Shown one piece after another: positions 28,529 to 39,042 of a stretch of DNA of 64,000 nucleotides. Origin of the DNA: Collimonas arenae. Lineage in GTDB: Bacteria; Pseudomonadota; Gammaproteobacteria; Burkholderiales; Burkholderiaceae_D. The stretch's first letter is position 1. Each line of letters begins with the position of its first letter. A model generated the notes under the pieces. The model was not told the origin of the DNA and did no database searches. It saw only the letters and a program-made list of their open reading frames with translations. Location: positions 806,001 to 870,000 of the forward strand of contig NZ_CP013233.1 of NCBI RefSeq assembly GCF_001584165.1, given 5' to 3'. Position numbers and translations under genes: made by a program.

Positions 28529-29401
28529 GTGGCAAGTGTATGTTCCGCTGGTACCGATATCGGGTTTGCATCGCTCGATTATCTGCAGGTCGCGATTCTC
28601 GGCGTGATTCAGGGGATTTCTGAGCTATTGCCGATTTCCTCCACCGCGCATATGCGCATCGTGCCGGCGGTGCTCGGCTGGCATGATCCAGGCTCGGCGT
28701 TTTCGGCGGCGATGCAGCTGGCGGCGCTGGCTGCCGTGGTCAGTTATTTCTGGCGCGATGTGCGTGAAGTGACGGTTGGCAGCATTGCCGCAGTACGCCA
28801 GCGCGATTTCAGTAGCCCGCAGTTTCGTCTCGGCGTAGCGATCATCCTGGCGACGATTCCCATCGGGATTGCCGGCCTGGCGCTGTCGCACGTGTTGAAC
28901 GCCTGCGGCTCGCCGCTACGCAGCCTGAGCGTGATCGGCTATGCATGTATCGCGATGGGCGTGCTGCTGGCGCTGGCCGAAGTCAGTTGCAAGCATCGCC
29001 GCACGGTCGGCGAAATGCGTTTGCGCGATGCGCTGATTGTCGGTCTTGCGCAGGTCGGGGCATTGATCCCGGGCGTATCGCGTTCCGGCTCCACGCTGAC
29101 TGCAGCCTTGTTCCTCAATTTCAAGCGTGAAGAAGCGGCGCGCTTTTCTTTCCTGCTGGGTTTGCCGGCGATTGCGCTGGCTGGCTTGAAAGAGTTGCTG
29201 GTGCTGTTCCATCTGCACATGCCGCTGGAAACCTGGATGCTGCTGATTTTCGGTTTGGTGGTCGCCAGTATTTCGGCGTTCGCGGCGATCTGGGGCTTGA
29301 TGAAATTCCTTGAGAAATTTTCAACCTGGCCGTTCATCGTGTACCGCATCGCACTGGGTATTTTCCTGCTGGTCGCAGTCAACAATGGTTTCTTAAGTTA
29401 A
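28529..29401 (+). CDS. Undecaprenyl-diphosphatase paralogue (UppP family), copy 2
   Basis: A 290-residue membrane protein of the same family as the preceding gene but only loosely similar. Motif 1 reads IQGISELLPISSTAHM, with Gln in place of the first Glu, which the (E/Q)xxxE family pattern allows. Motif 2 reads IPGVSRSGSTLT. The start GTG 28529 has AGGAG six bases upstream. Gene duplication or acquisition of a second type is possible. It may act on the same lipid or on a related polyprenyl pyrophosphate; sequence cannot decide. Confidence 0.88.
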   Translation: MASVCSAGTDIGFASLDYLQVAILGVIQGISELLPISSTAHMRIVPAVLGWHDPGSAFSAAMQLAALAAVVSYFWRDVREVTVGSIAAVRQRDFSSPQFRLGVAIILATIPIGIAGLALSHVLNACGSPLRSLSVIGYACIAMGVLLALAEVSCKHRRTVGEMRLRDALIVGLAQVGALIPGVSRSGSTLTAALFLNFKREEAARFSFLLGLPAIALAGLKELLVLFHLHMPLETWMLLIFGLVVASISAFAAIWGLMKFLEKFSTWPFIVYRIALGIFLLVAVNNGFLS

Positions 29402-29452
29402 TTAATTAAGCTCATTCAAGCCAAGCAAAGCAAAGTAAAGTAAGCGTATTTA

Positions 29453-31297
29453 ATGCCAAATTCAGCACAAGCAACATCGGCAATATCGGCCGATCAGCAA
29501 GCCTTGCATATCTTGCAGACGGTCTTCGGTTATCCGTCTTTTCGTGGCCAGCAGGCTGAGATTGTCAGCCATGTCGCCAACGGCGGAGATGCGCTGGTGC
29601 TGATGCCGACCGGTGGCGGCAAATCGCTGTGCTACCAGATCCCGGCTTTGCTACGCGACGGTGTCGGCGTGGTGGTGTCGCCGCTGATCGCGCTGATGCA
29701 GGATCAGGTCGATGCGCTCGCCGAGGTCGGCGTGCGCGCCGCATTCCTGAACTCGACCCAGACTTATGAAGAAGCATCGCGGATCGAACGTCAGGTGCGC
29801 AATGGCGATCTCGATCTGGTCTATGTGGCGCCGGAGCGCTTGCTGACGCCGCGTTGCCTGGAGTTGCTGGAGTCGTCGAAGATCGCGTTGTTTGCGATTG
29901 ACGAGGCGCACTGTGTTTCGCAGTGGGGCCATGATTTCCGACCTGAATACATCAAGCTTTCGATCTTGCATGAACGCTTCCCGCAGGTTCCGCGCATTGC
30001 GTTGACGGCTACCGCCGACCAGCAGACCCGCGAAGAAATCGCCGAGCGCCTGCAATTGGAGCAGGGCGCACGTTTCGTATCGTCATTTGATCGCCCCAAC
30101 ATCCGCTATCAGATTGTCGAAAAGGCCAATGGTCGCAAGCAGCTGCTGGATTTTATTCAGAGCGAGCATGTCGGCGATGCCGGCATCGTCTACTGCCTGT
30201 CGCGCAAGAAAGTCGAGGAAACTGCGGAATTCCTGGCGCAGCAAGGCATCGTTGCCTTGCCTTACCACGCCGGCATGGATTACGCGCTGCGCACCAAGAA
30301 CCAGGGGCGCTTCCTGCGCGAAGACGGCATCGTGATGGTAGCGACCATTGCCTTCGGCATGGGCATCGATAAGCCGGATGTGCGCTTCGTTGCCCATCTG
30401 GACTTGCCGAAAAGCATAGAGGGCTATTACCAGGAAACCGGCCGCGCCGGCCGCGACGGCGGTCCCGCCAATGCGTGGATGGCCTACGGTTTGCAGGACG
30501 TGGTGCAGCAGCGCCGCATGATCGACGAATCGGAGGCAGGAGAAGTATTCAAGCGGGTGCAGGGCGTCAAGCTGGACGCGATGCTGGGCCTGTGCGAAAC
30601 GCTGCATTGTCGGCGCGTGCGCCTGCTGGATTATTTCGGTCAGGCTTCCGAGCGTTGCGATAATTGCGACACTTGCATGAGCCCGCCGGTTTCGTTTGAC
30701 GCCACGGTGGTGGTGCAAAAACTGCTCTCAACAATCTATCGTGTTGACCAGCGCTTCGGTGCGATGCATGTGATGGATGTCCTGCGTGGCATCGATTCTG
30801 ACAAGATCAAGCAATGGCGGCATGATCAGCTCTCGACCTTCGGTATCGGGAGCGACCGCAGCGAGGCCGAGTGGCGCGCGATCCTGCGGCAGTCGATTGC
30901 ACTCGGCCTGATCACGGTCGATCACGAAGCCTACAGCGCGCTCAAGCTGACCGATGCGGCGCGGCCGGTGCTGAAGGGCGAACAGCCGGTGCAGTTGCGG
31001 CAATACCAGAAGCCGGTCAAGCAGAAGCGCAGCAGCGGCAAATCCAAGGGTTACGTGGAAACCGATCTGTCGACGCTGGAACAGGCCATCTTCGAGAAGT
31101 TGCGCTGGTGGCGGGTCGAGACCGCGCGCAAGCACAATGTGCCGGCGTATGTCATTTTCCACGACGCCACCATGCGCGAAATCGCTAAGGCGCAGCCGGC
31201 TTCGCTGGATGATTTGCGTGGCGTCAGCGGTGTCGGGGAAAAGAAGCTGGAGACTTATGGGGCTGAGATCGTTGAGTTGATCGCCGAGTTTGCATAG
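29453..31297 (+). CDS. recQ: ATP-dependent DNA helicase RecQ
   Basis: A 614-residue 3'-5' DNA helicase of the RecF pathway. Walker A is [15 protein letters not shown], the DEAH-type box is [17 protein letters not shown], and motif VI lies in [12 protein letters not shown]. The RecQ zinc cluster has cysteines in CETLHC and [10 protein letters not shown] winged-helix part and a C-terminal HRDC domain ([20 protein letters not shown]) follow. Start ATG 29453; the ribosome site is poor, in an A-rich stretch of short CAAAG/TAAAG repeats at about 29421-29442. Confidence 0.96.
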   Translation: MPNSAQATSAISADQQALHILQTVFGYPSFRGQQAEIVSHVANGGDALVLMPTGGGKSLCYQIPALLRDGVGVVVSPLIALMQDQVDALAEVGVRAAFLNSTQTYEEASRIERQVRNGDLDLVYVAPERLLTPRCLELLESSKIALFAIDEAHCVSQWGHDFRPEYIKLSILHERFPQVPRIALTATADQQTREEIAERLQLEQGARFVSSFDRPNIRYQIVEKANGRKQLLDFIQSEHVGDAGIVYCLSRKKVEETAEFLAQQGIVALPYHAGMDYALRTKNQGRFLREDGIVMVATIAFGMGIDKPDVRFVAHLDLPKSIEGYYQETGRAGRDGGPANAWMAYGLQDVVQQRRMIDESEAGEVFKRVQGVKLDAMLGLCETLHCRRVRLLDYFGQASERCDNCDTCMSPPVSFDATVVVQKLLSTIYRVDQRFGAMHVMDVLRGIDSDKIKQWRHDQLSTFGIGSDRSEAEWRAILRQSIALGLITVDHEAYSALKLTDAARPVLKGEQPVQLRQYQKPVKQKRSSGKSKGYVETDLSTLEQAIFEKLRWWRVETARKHNVPAYVIFHDATMREIAKAQPASLDDLRGVSGVGEKKLETYGAEIVELIAEFA

Positions 31298-31334
31298 GGT
31301 GGGCGCGCCTTTGTGCGCACCCTGCAACTAGGCG

Positions 31335-31418
31335 CTCCGTCATTCCCGCGAACGCGGGAATCCATTTTCTTCATCATGCTCAGTAAATTGGATCCCCGCG
31401 TTCGCGGGGATGACGGAG
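31335..31418. repeat. Pair of inverted palindromic repeats downstream of recQ
   Basis: Two 30-bp units in inverted orientation. 31335-31364 begins CTCCGTCATTCCCGCG and ends GGGAATCCA; 31389-31418 begins TGGATCCCCGCG and ends GGGGATGACGGAG. Each is itself palindromic around CGCGAACGCG or its complement. They match each other except for TTCCC/GGGAA versus GGGGA/TCCCC. The unit resembles the short CGTCATTCCCGCG repeats scattered in many betaproteobacteria (such as neisserial dRS3). It could also fold into a strong hairpin that ends the convergent recQ and rubredoxin reductase transcripts. Confidence 0.8.
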
Positions 31419-31439
31419 ATGGTGCATCGGAGCTTGGAC

Positions 31440-32618
31440 TTAGACCGTCGTCCCCAACGCCGCCATCAATGCCTGCCTGATTTTCGCTTCTTGCGGCGCC
31501 ACGCCAAATCCAACCATCACGCCTTGTGCATCGAAGAAACGGCAGACAGTTCTGTCGCCGTCGACTTCAGTTTCCCAGCGGCCCGTGGCGATGGCATGTT
31601 GTGGTGGTGGAACCAGCGCCAGCGGATAGCTTGGTGTCTTGACGATGACTGGCGAGTGCTTCAGATCGATTTCGGTATCTTCGCCGGTCAAGGTTTTGGC
31701 AATCGCGCGGGCGGCGGTGAGGATCGGTGCGATGTACGGCAGCGGGCTGGTGCGGCCTTCATTATCTATCCGGTATTCGGCGCAATCGCCAAGCGCATAC
31801 ACGTCGGCGGCGCTGGTGCGACCGTGGCTGTCGACGATGATGCCGCGCCCGGTGGCCAACTGCGCAGATTGCGCCAATGCCAGATCGGGGCGTAAGCCGA
31901 CTGCAGACAAGACCACATCCGCCGCCAGCACATCGCCGTTGGCGAGCGTAACCTTGAAGGCGCCATCGGCGTGGTCAACGCTTGTTGCGGTCGTGCCGAG
32001 TCGCAGATCGATGCCGCGGGCGCTGAGCGCCGCTTGCAAGCCCTGCGACAGCGCCGGCGCCGCCAGTGCCGCCAGCGGCAACACGTTGGGATCGATCAGC
32101 GTGACATGGTGCCCGTGCGCCGCCAGGTCGTCGGCGAATTCGCAGCCGATCAGGCCGGCGCCGAGGATCGTCACGCGCGCCGATGCTTTTTGATCCGGCA
32201 GCAACTTGTCGCGGAAGGTGGCGTAGTCGTCGATGTGATTGACTGACAGTACATGATCGCTGGCGTCGCCCGCCAGGCCCAGTCGTATCGCCTGTGCGCC
32301 GACGGCAATCACCAGTTGCGCGTAGTCGAAAGCACCGCTGCTGGTGTCGACCACTTTGTTGTTGGTGTCGATATGCTTGACGCGGGTCTTGGTCATGATA
32401 TGGGCGCCGATCTGTTCGGCCATTTGCACCGCGCTTTGCGAGATCAACTGGGCCGCCAGTTTCTTTTGCGCGAACGCATTGGACAGCATCGGCTTCGAGT
32501 AAAAACCACCATCGTCGGCGGTGATGATGAGCAGCGCGGCGGCCTTGTCCAGCTTGCGCACTTCACGTGCCAGCGAATAGGCAGCCATGCCGGCGCCGAT
32601 GATGATAATGGGTTTCAT
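31440..32618 (-). CDS. Rubredoxin-NAD(P)+ reductase-like FAD oxidoreductase
   Basis: A 392-residue two-dinucleotide-fold flavoprotein. The FAD site reads IIIIGAGMAAYSLAREV at the N-terminus, the NAD site is VTILGAGLIGCEFADDL in the middle, and the second FAD motif is ADVYALGDCAEYR. The overall pattern fits AlkT/RubB-type rubredoxin reductases, and a rubredoxin gene lies 149 bp upstream on the same strand. It would feed electrons from NAD(P)H to rubredoxin. The convergent recQ gene is separated by a palindromic repeat pair. Confidence 0.88.
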   Translation of the reverse strand: MKPIIIIGAGMAAYSLAREVRKLDKAAALLIITADDGGFYSKPMLSNAFAQKKLAAQLISQSAVQMAEQIGAHIMTKTRVKHIDTNNKVVDTSSGAFDYAQLVIAVGAQAIRLGLAGDASDHVLSVNHIDDYATFRDKLLPDQKASARVTILGAGLIGCEFADDLAAHGHHVTLIDPNVLPLAALAAPALSQGLQAALSARGIDLRLGTTATSVDHADGAFKVTLANGDVLAADVVLSAVGLRPDLALAQSAQLATGRGIIVDSHGRTSAADVYALGDCAEYRIDNEGRTSPLPYIAPILTAARAIAKTLTGEDTEIDLKHSPVIVKTPSYPLALVPPPQHAIATGRWETEVDGDRTVCRFFDAQGVMVGFGVAPQEAKIRQALMAALGTTV

Positions 32619-32767
32619 GGGATGTCCTGAGGGATGATTGGCAGTGATGATAAGGCGCTATGGCTGTTTGGCCGGTTTCTGATGCTCTGTTGCACCGCAC
32701 CGCCGGAAGGGCCGGTGGCGCGATAGCTGCCGCATGCTTGAAGCGGCGTCAGATTTTACAACAGGCC

Positions 32768-32932
32768 CTAGATTTCAACCATTTCAAAATCTGCCTTGGC
32801 CACGCCGCAGTCCGGGCATTCCCAATCGGCAGGAACGTCTTCCCACTTGGTGCCGGCAGCGATGCCGTCTGCCGGCCAGCCTGTCGCTTCGTCATAAATC
32901 AGTCCGCATACGATGCATTGATAAGTCTTCAT
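32768..32932 (-). CDS. Rubredoxin
   Basis: A 54-residue iron protein with the FeCys4 site in two knuckles, [12 protein letters not shown] and [13 protein letters not shown]. Start ATG 32932 follows AAAGGAAA; a longer reading upstream is possible but has no support. It lies between rubrerythrin (97 bp upstream) and the reductase gene. Likely the electron shuttle between them. Confidence 0.96.
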   Translation of the reverse strand: MKTYQCIVCGLIYDEATGWPADGIAAGTKWEDVPADWECPDCGVAKADFEMVEI

Positions 32933-33029
32933 TGTGTTTCCTTTGTGTGTCGATGGTAAAAGTGTATCGCCTGCCGTTGCTTTGCCCAGCCGGCAGGTTT
33001 GATCGTTTGTCGCGCGAATCCCGATAGCC

Positions 33030-33518
33030 TTACGCAACCTTCAAGGAATTCAATGCATTTTGGTAGTGATTGGCGTGGCGTTCCTCCACTTTGGCCAGCG
33101 CCGCGAAGCGCTTGGCGGCCTTTTCCAGGGTACGTTTGAAATTCTCGGCATGCTCCCTGGATTCGGCAATTTGCTCGTCGTACTCGGCGACTGCGGCATG
33201 GTTGCCTTCTTCGATCGCCAGGTGGCGGAATTTCGGGTACATCTCGGTGTATTCGTAAGTTTCGCCTTCGATCGCGATTTCCAGCGACTTGGCCGGGGTC
33301 AGTTGTGTCTTCGGATACAACAGGTCGAGATGGCCGAACGCATGCATGACTTCCTGGTCGGCGGTATCTTCAAATATCTTGGCGACGTCGTCGGCACCGG
33401 CTTCACGCGCCAGCTTGGCGAAATAGCGGTATTTGATGTGCGCCATCGATTCGCCGGCAAATGCGGCTTCCAGATTTTCGATGGTGATCGATTTGCGGCT
33501 GTTATCTTGGTTGGCCAT
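33030..33518 (-). CDS. Rubrerythrin-family diiron protein without rubredoxin domain
   Basis: A 162-residue ferritin-like protein. The diiron ligands are in [59 protein letters not shown] and [10 protein letters not shown]. Classical rubrerythrins reduce H2O2 and carry a C-terminal rubredoxin; here the protein stops after the four-helix bundle and rubredoxin is encoded by the next gene. The trio on the minus strand (rubrerythrin, rubredoxin, reductase) suggests a split NAD(P)H peroxide-scavenging chain. Divergent from maeB across an AT-rich region. Confidence 0.93.
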   Translation of the reverse strand: MANQDNSRKSITIENLEAAFAGESMAHIKYRYFAKLAREAGADDVAKIFEDTADQEVMHAFGHLDLLYPKTQLTPAKSLEIAIEGETYEYTEMYPKFRHLAIEEGNHAAVAEYDEQIAESREHAENFKRTLEKAAKRFAALAKVEERHANHYQNALNSLKVA

Positions 33519-33580
33519 GGTGTTCTCTCTCTTGATGATTGTCGGGAATGGAATGTTTTTGCGATTGAATTTTCGCTAAT

Positions 33581-33671
33581 GATAGTTTTTATTAATTGAA
33601 ATGGGAAATTGAATATCTTCATCATGTCGATAGTTTTTTAATTGTTATTCTTTAATTTGAATAGTTTTTTC
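33581..33671. repeat. Three GATAGTTTTTT-like direct repeats in the rubrerythrin/maeB divergent region
   Basis: GATAGTTTTT at 33581, GATAGTTTTTT at 33629 and GAATAGTTTTTTC at 33659, in a very AT-rich stretch. Spacings are about 48 and 30 bp. They may be regulator half-sites for the peroxide genes or simple AT-rich sequence. Confidence 0.35.
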
Positions 33672-33782
33672 AAATGAGAAAATACGTGAAATCGCTCTTC
33701 ACCATGCGAAATTCACATAATCGGGCGCAACCAGTCTGATAAAATCAAGGACTTTCACTTGTTACACTGGGGACAGACGCAT

Positions 33783-36095
33783 ATGGATTCGATGATCGAT
33801 AAAAAAGAAGAGCTCCGCCAACAATTGCGTCAAGCTGCGCTTGAATATCACGAGTTTCCGACCCCCGGAAAAATCAGCGTAACGCCAACCAAATTATTGA
33901 CAAACCAGCGCGATCTGGCGCTGGCTTACTCTCCGGGCGTAGCCGCCGCCTGCGAAGAAATCGTGGCCGATCCGGCCAACGCATTCCGTTACACCGCACG
34001 CGGCAACCTGGTCGCGGTCATCACCAACGGTACAGCCGTGCTGGGCCTGGGCAACATCGGGCCGCTGGCATCGAAGCCGGTGATGGAAGGCAAGGGCGTG
34101 CTGTTCAAGAAATTCGCCGGTATCGACGTCTTCGATATCGAAATCAACGAACGCGATCCGGAAAAGCTGTGCGATATCATCGCCTCGCTGGAACCGACCT
34201 TCGGCGGCATCAACCTGGAAGACATCAAGGCGCCGGAGTGCTTCGAGATTGAACGCAAGCTGCGCGATCGCATGAAGATCCCAGTCTTTCACGATGATCA
34301 GCACGGCACCGCGATCATTGTCGGCGCAGCGATCCTGAACGGCCTCAAAGTGGTCGGCAAAGACATCAAGAATTGCAAGCTGGTGGTATCCGGCGCCGGC
34401 GCTGCTGCGCTGGCGTGTCTGGATCTGATCGTCGATCTCGGCTTCCCGATTGAAAACATTTTCGTCACCGACCTGGCCGGCGTGGTCTACAAGGGCCGCG
34501 TCGAACTGATGGATCCGGACAAGGAGCGCTTCGCTCGTGAAACGGATGCACGCACCTTGGCCGAACTGATCCCTGGCGCCGATATTTTCCTCGGCCTGTC
34601 GGCCGGCGGCGTGCTCATGCAAGACATGGTCAAGGCGATGGCGGCGCGGCCGCTGGTGCTGGCGCTGGCCAACCCGACGCCGGAAATCCTGCCGGAAGAA
34701 GTCAAGGCAGTGCGCGACGACGCCGTCATGGCGACCGGTCGTTCGGATTATCCGAACCAGGTTAACAACGTGCTGTGCTTCCCTTACATTTTCCGCGGCG
34801 CCCTCGATTGCGGCGCCACCACGATTACCCGTGAAATGGAAATCGCTGTGGTGCACGCGATTGCCGAACTGGCGCAAGCCGAGCAGTCGGATATCGTGGC
34901 CACCACCTACGGCATCACCAACCTGTCGTTTGGCCCTGAATACATTATTCCAAAGCCGTTCGATCCGCGCCTGATGATCAAGATTGCACCGGCAGTCGCC
35001 AAGGCCGCGGTTGCCTCCGGCGTCGCCAGCCGTCCGATCCAGGATATGGAAGCTTACATCGACAAGCTGCAGCAATTCGTTTATCGCAGCGGCACTTTCA
35101 TGCGTCCCTTGTTCCAGATCGCCAAGAAGACGCCGGCCGAGAAGAAGCGCATCGTCTACGCCGAAGGCGAAGAAGAGCGCGTCCTGCGCGCGGTGCAGGT
35201 GGTGGTTGATGAAAACCTGGCGCGTCCGATCCTGGTCGGCCGTCCGGCGGTGCTGCAGCAGCGCATCGAACGTTTCGGCCTGCGCCTGAAGGCGGACGTC
35301 GATTTCGAAGTCATCAATCCGGATTTCGACGAACGCTATCGCGATTACTGGCAGACATTCCTGGCGATGACCAAGCGCCAGGGCGTAACCGAGCAATACG
35401 CCAAGCTGGAAATGCGTCGCCGTCACACGTTGATCGGTTCGATGGCGATTCACAAGGGCCATGCCGACGGCATGATCTGCGGCACCTACGGCACCACCAG
35501 CCTGCATTTGAACTACATCGACAAGGTGCTCGGCCGTCGCGAAGGCGTCAATGTCTATGCCGCGATGAATGCGCTGATCCTGGCGGATCGCCAGCTGGTC
35601 CTGGTTGACACCCACGTCAACGAAGAGCCGACTGCTGAGCAACTGGCTGAGATCACGATCCTGGCTGCGGAAGAAATGCTGCGCTTCGGCATCAAACCGC
35701 GTGCAGCGTTGCTGTCGCATTCCAATTACGGTTCCAGCAACAGCGCGTCGGCGCTGAAAATGCGTAACGCGCTGGCGATCATCAAGGAGACGGCGCCGGA
35801 CCTGGAAGTCGACGGCGAAATGCACGGCGACACCGCGCTCAACATTGAGCTGCGTCGTCAATTGATGCCGGATTCGCCGCTGAAGGGCGATGCCAACCTG
35901 TTGGTAATGCCGAACATCGATGCTGCCAATATCGCCTACAACCTGCTCAAGAACACCTGCGGCAACGGTGTGGCGGTTGGCCCGATCCTGCTGGGTTGCG
36001 CCAAGCCGGTGCATATCCTGACACCGTCAGCCACTGTGCGCCGGATTGTCAACATGACCGCCTTGTGCGTGGTGGATGCCATTTCCGCCCGCTAA
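33783..36095 (+). CDS. maeB: NADP-dependent malic enzyme with phosphotransacetylase-like domain
   Basis: Decarboxylates malate to pyruvate, making NADPH. The 770-residue protein has an N-terminal malic domain ([37 protein letters not shown]) and an NAD-binding segment ([17 protein letters not shown]). A C-terminal phosphate acetyltransferase-like domain starts near residue 440 ([20 protein letters not shown]) and serves as a regulatory module in MaeB. ATG 33783 is preferred, with GGGGAC nine bases upstream; ATG 33792 is an alternative. Followed by a strong terminator. Confidence 0.95.
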   Translation: MDSMIDKKEELRQQLRQAALEYHEFPTPGKISVTPTKLLTNQRDLALAYSPGVAAACEEIVADPANAFRYTARGNLVAVITNGTAVLGLGNIGPLASKPVMEGKGVLFKKFAGIDVFDIEINERDPEKLCDIIASLEPTFGGINLEDIKAPECFEIERKLRDRMKIPVFHDDQHGTAIIVGAAILNGLKVVGKDIKNCKLVVSGAGAAALACLDLIVDLGFPIENIFVTDLAGVVYKGRVELMDPDKERFARETDARTLAELIPGADIFLGLSAGGVLMQDMVKAMAARPLVLALANPTPEILPEEVKAVRDDAVMATGRSDYPNQVNNVLCFPYIFRGALDCGATTITREMEIAVVHAIAELAQAEQSDIVATTYGITNLSFGPEYIIPKPFDPRLMIKIAPAVAKAAVASGVASRPIQDMEAYIDKLQQFVYRSGTFMRPLFQIAKKTPAEKKRIVYAEGEEERVLRAVQVVVDENLARPILVGRPAVLQQRIERFGLRLKADVDFEVINPDFDERYRDYWQTFLAMTKRQGVTEQYAKLEMRRRHTLIGSMAIHKGHADGMICGTYGTTSLHLNYIDKVLGRREGVNVYAAMNALILADRQLVLVDTHVNEEPTAEQLAEITILAAEEMLRFGIKPRAALLSHSNYGSSNSASALKMRNALAIIKETAPDLEVDGEMHGDTALNIELRRQLMPDSPLKGDANLLVMPNIDAANIAYNLLKNTCGNGVAVGPILLGCAKPVHILTPSATVRRIVNMTALCVVDAISAR

Positions 36096-36136
36096 ATATC
36101 AACGCGAAGTACCCGTAGCAAGAAGCAAATAAGGAG

Positions 36137-36186
36137 GGCCCGGTTTCAGCGACAGATGATCGTCGTTGGAACCGGGCCTTTTTTGT
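36137..36186 (+). terminator. Rho-independent terminator of maeB
   Basis: GGCCCGGTT (36137-36145) pairs with AACCGGGCC (36170-36178), followed by a run of T to about 36186. The loop is 24 nt. It begins 41 bp after the maeB stop. Confidence 0.88.
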
Positions 36187-36298
36187 TTTTGAGGGAGGGC
36201 TGGTCATAGCAACGATAAAGCGTGTAAATTGCAATGAAAAATAATACGTTGACTGAAAGCGGTTGAAAAAATCCGCATCCATTACAACAGGAGACACG

Positions 36299-37951
36299 AT
36301 GTCACAGTATCCGAAGAGTCCGTTGATGGGCCAGATGATGGATCAGCCGTTGCTGATTTCAAGCATTATCCAGCACGCAGATCGTCATTTCGGCAGTAAT
36401 GAAATCGTCTCGCGCCGGGTTGAAGGCGATATCCACCGATACACTTACCGTGATTGCCACCGGCGCGCGCGGCAACTGGCTAATGCACTGGTCGGGTTGG
36501 GCGTCGGCATGGGCGAACGGGTGGCGACACTGGCCTGGAACGGTTACCGGCACATGGAAGCCTACTATGCCGTATCGGGCTCGGGGGCCGTGCTGCACAC
36601 CATCAATCCGCGCTTGCATCCAGAGTTGATCGGCTACATCGCCAACCACGCTGAAGATCAATATCTGCTGTTCGATGTCTGCTTCCTGCCGCTGGTCGAG
36701 GCAGTGGCGCCACTGGCCAAGAGCATCAAGGGTTACATCGCCATGTGTGGGCGCGAACACATGCCGCCGGATAGCAAACTGCCCAATCTGCTGTGCTATG
36801 AAGAGTTGCTGGCCGCCAGTTCCGACGACTATGCGTGGCCCTTGTTCGACGAGAATTCTGCTTCCAGCCTGTGCTACACCTCGGGCACCACCGGCAACCC
36901 CAAAGGCGCGCTGTATTCGCATCGTTCGACGCTGCTGCATTCCTATGCGTCGACCATGCCGGACAGCATGAATGTCTCGGGCCGCGACGCCGTGCTGCCG
37001 GTGGTGCCGATGTTCCATGTCAATGCCTGGGGTTTGCCGTATGCTGTGCCGCTGACCGGCGCCAAGATGGTGTTTCCGGGACCGGGCCTAGATGGCAAAT
37101 CGCTGTACGAATTGTTCGAGCAGGAACAGGTCACGGTGTCGGCCGGCGTGCCGACTGTCTGGCTCGGCCTGCTGACCTACATGGCGCAAAACAATCTCAG
37201 CTTTTCTAGTTTCAAGCGCACCATCATCGGAGGTTCCGCTTGTCCGCCGGCGATGATGAACACTTTGCGGCATCGCTATGGTGTCGAGGTGGTACATGCA
37301 TGGGGCATGACCGAGATGTCACCGCTTGGCACCACCGGCACCCTGCAAACCAAACATTTGAGCTTGTCGATGGAGCAGCAGGAATTGCTGCTACAAAAAC
37401 AGGGGCACGTGATCTTTGGTGTCGACATGAAGATTGTCGACGATGCCGGCGTCGAACTGCCGTGGGATGGTGAGACCTATGGCAATTTGCTGGTCAAGGG
37501 GCCGTGGATAATTGATGCCTACTTCAAGAACGAAGGCGGCCAGGTGCTGCGCGATGGCTGGTTTCCGACTGGTGATGTAGCCACCATCGATGCCGACGGC
37601 TACATGCAGATCACCGATCGCAGCAAGGACGTGATCAAGTCCGGTGGCGAATGGATCAGCAGCATCGATCTGGAAAATATCGTGATGGGGCACCCGGCGG
37701 TGCAGATGGCGGCCTGCATCGGTATTTTCCATCCCAAGTGGGATGAGCGGCCGCTGCTGGTGGTGGTCAGGAAGCCGGGGATGGAAGTAGAGGGGGCCGA
37801 GCTGTTGAAATTTTTCGAAGGAAAGATCGCAAAATGGTGGACCCCCGACGACGTAGCGTTTGTCGATGCCCTGCCGATCGGCGCCACTGGCAAGCTGTTG
37901 AAGAACAAGTTGCGCGAGCAGTTCAAAGGCTACACTTTGCCGACTGCCTGA
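36299..37951 (+). CDS. Acyl-CoA synthetase (AMP-forming), AlkK-like medium/long-chain type
   Basis: ANL-superfamily enzyme of 550 residues that activates a carboxylic acid with ATP and CoA. The P-loop is [19 protein letters not shown] near residues 190-210; [30 protein letters not shown] and [15 protein letters not shown] carry the other core motifs, and the C-terminal catalytic lysine is in [12 protein letters not shown]. The pattern is closest to AlkK-type fatty acyl-CoA ligases. Chain-length preference cannot be read. Start ATG 36299 has AGGAG five bases upstream. Single-gene unit downstream of the maeB terminator. Confidence 0.92.
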   Translation: MSQYPKSPLMGQMMDQPLLISSIIQHADRHFGSNEIVSRRVEGDIHRYTYRDCHRRARQLANALVGLGVGMGERVATLAWNGYRHMEAYYAVSGSGAVLHTINPRLHPELIGYIANHAEDQYLLFDVCFLPLVEAVAPLAKSIKGYIAMCGREHMPPDSKLPNLLCYEELLAASSDDYAWPLFDENSASSLCYTSGTTGNPKGALYSHRSTLLHSYASTMPDSMNVSGRDAVLPVVPMFHVNAWGLPYAVPLTGAKMVFPGPGLDGKSLYELFEQEQVTVSAGVPTVWLGLLTYMAQNNLSFSSFKRTIIGGSACPPAMMNTLRHRYGVEVVHAWGMTEMSPLGTTGTLQTKHLSLSMEQQELLLQKQGHVIFGVDMKIVDDAGVELPWDGETYGNLLVKGPWIIDAYFKNEGGQVLRDGWFPTGDVATIDADGYMQITDRSKDVIKSGGEWISSIDLENIVMGHPAVQMAACIGIFHPKWDERPLLVVVRKPGMEVEGAELLKFFEGKIAKWWTPDDVAFVDALPIGATGKLLKNKLREQFKGYTLPTA

Positions 37952-37969
37952 GGCTGCAACTCGGCCGTT

Positions 37970-38887
37970 CTATGCCGGTTCGTCCAGTTGCCTGATCGGC
38001 ACGCGGCCGGTTTGTACGCGGCTGGCGGCACGGTCGCAATGGCCATGCTGGTCGTCGAAAAACATGTGTGGCTTGAAAGCCGCAAGCACATCCGATTTGG
38101 TGACGCCGCCCATGAAGAAGGTTTCGTCGATGGTGACGTTCCATGCGCGCAGGGTACGGATCACCCGTTCATGGGCCGGCGACGAACGCGCCGTGACTAG
38201 GGCGGTGCGGATTGGCGCAGCGCGGCCGTCGGGATTCTTGAAATTGTTCTGGATGTATGACAGGGCAATCAGCAGGTGCGCGAACGGACCTTGAGGCAAT
38301 GGCAGCATGGCGTTTTCGCGCTCGTGTTTTTCAAAGGCCTCGATGCCTTCGGTCTGATAGATCCGTTCCGATTCATCCGAAAAAATCACTGCATCGCCAT
38401 CGAAGGCGATGCGGATCTGATCCAACTCTTCCATCACATTATCCGGTTTCTGGTACAGCAATGCCGCCGCCGCGCCGGCATTCACGGCCGCTTGTACGTC
38501 GTCTTCATGGAGTGACAGGAACAGGCTGACGTTGAATGCCTGCAGATATGGTGCCAACGGGGCGCCGCCAGACAGCACCGCACGCGTGATGTCGAGATCA
38601 TAGTGTTTGATCGAATTGAAGATACGCATCGAGGTTTCGCTCGAATTGCGCGACATGATCACGACTTCGACGAAACGCTGGCCCGGTGTCAGGCGGTTCA
38701 ATTTCAGCAATGCCCTTACCAGGGCGAAGCCTGCGCCGGGCTTGAGAATCTGGTTTTCATTGATCAACTGGTGACGTCGATATTCTTCCAACCCCTGTCC
38801 ACGAAAGATCGCCTCTTCGGCTTCCAGGTCGAACAGCGCGCGCGACGATATGCCGACGACCAGCAGATTATCTAGAGACTGGGGCAT
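37970..38887 (-). CDS. Cytosolic 5'-nucleotidase (NT5C1 family)
   Basis: A 305-residue HAD-like phosphatase family protein. It begins MPQSLDNLLVVGISSRALFD. Middle and late motifs are EVVIMSRNSSETSMRIFNS, IRIAFDGDAVIFSDESERIY and HMFFDDQHGHCDRAA, as in bacterial relatives of cytosolic 5'-nucleotidase 1, which hydrolyse AMP/IMP-type nucleotides. An earlier in-frame ATG at 38923 lacks a ribosome site. Convergent with the acyl-CoA synthetase gene, 18 bp apart. Confidence 0.87.
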   Translation of the reverse strand: MPQSLDNLLVVGISSRALFDLEAEEAIFRGQGLEEYRRHQLINENQILKPGAGFALVRALLKLNRLTPGQRFVEVVIMSRNSSETSMRIFNSIKHYDLDITRAVLSGGAPLAPYLQAFNVSLFLSLHEDDVQAAVNAGAAAALLYQKPDNVMEELDQIRIAFDGDAVIFSDESERIYQTEGIEAFEKHERENAMLPLPQGPFAHLLIALSYIQNNFKNPDGRAAPIRTALVTARSSPAHERVIRTLRAWNVTIDETFFMGGVTKSDVLAAFKPHMFFDDQHGHCDRAASRVQTGRVPIRQLDEPA

Positions 38888-39026
38888 GGTTGTTGCTCTT
38901 CGGGTAATTACGGGAGCGCTCATTATAGGCGTTTGCCTGGTTCGCGCAGAGCAGCCGGGTGGGTTTCAAATTGATATCTTTTTGGTAATTTTCATCAAAT
39001 TTCGAGGACGGTTTGTTCCTTGCGTT

Positions 39027-39042
39027 ACGTTACATGTTACGT
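39027..39042. promoter_or_regulatory. Candidate upstream activator site (near-palindrome)
   Basis: ACGTTACATGTTACGT is a 16-bp dyad with a single mismatched pair. Its centre lies about 175 bp before the predicted sigma-54 start site, a normal distance for enhancer-binding proteins. Inferred only. Confidence 0.4.

Noticed and set aside
29421..29442. CAAAG/TAAAG short tandem repeats before recQ
   Set aside because: Only about four imperfect units; probably an A-rich untranslated leader.
33894..36014. A 706-residue open frame antisense to maeB
   Set aside because: It lies wholly inside a strongly conserved gene in the opposite strand and its translation is rich in His, Gln and Arg without any motif. 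Long antisense frames are common in this codon usage.
38021..38040. GG-N10-GC pattern in TGGCGGCACGGTCGC
   Set aside because: It lies inside the 5'-nucleotidase coding region and lacks the TTGC element.
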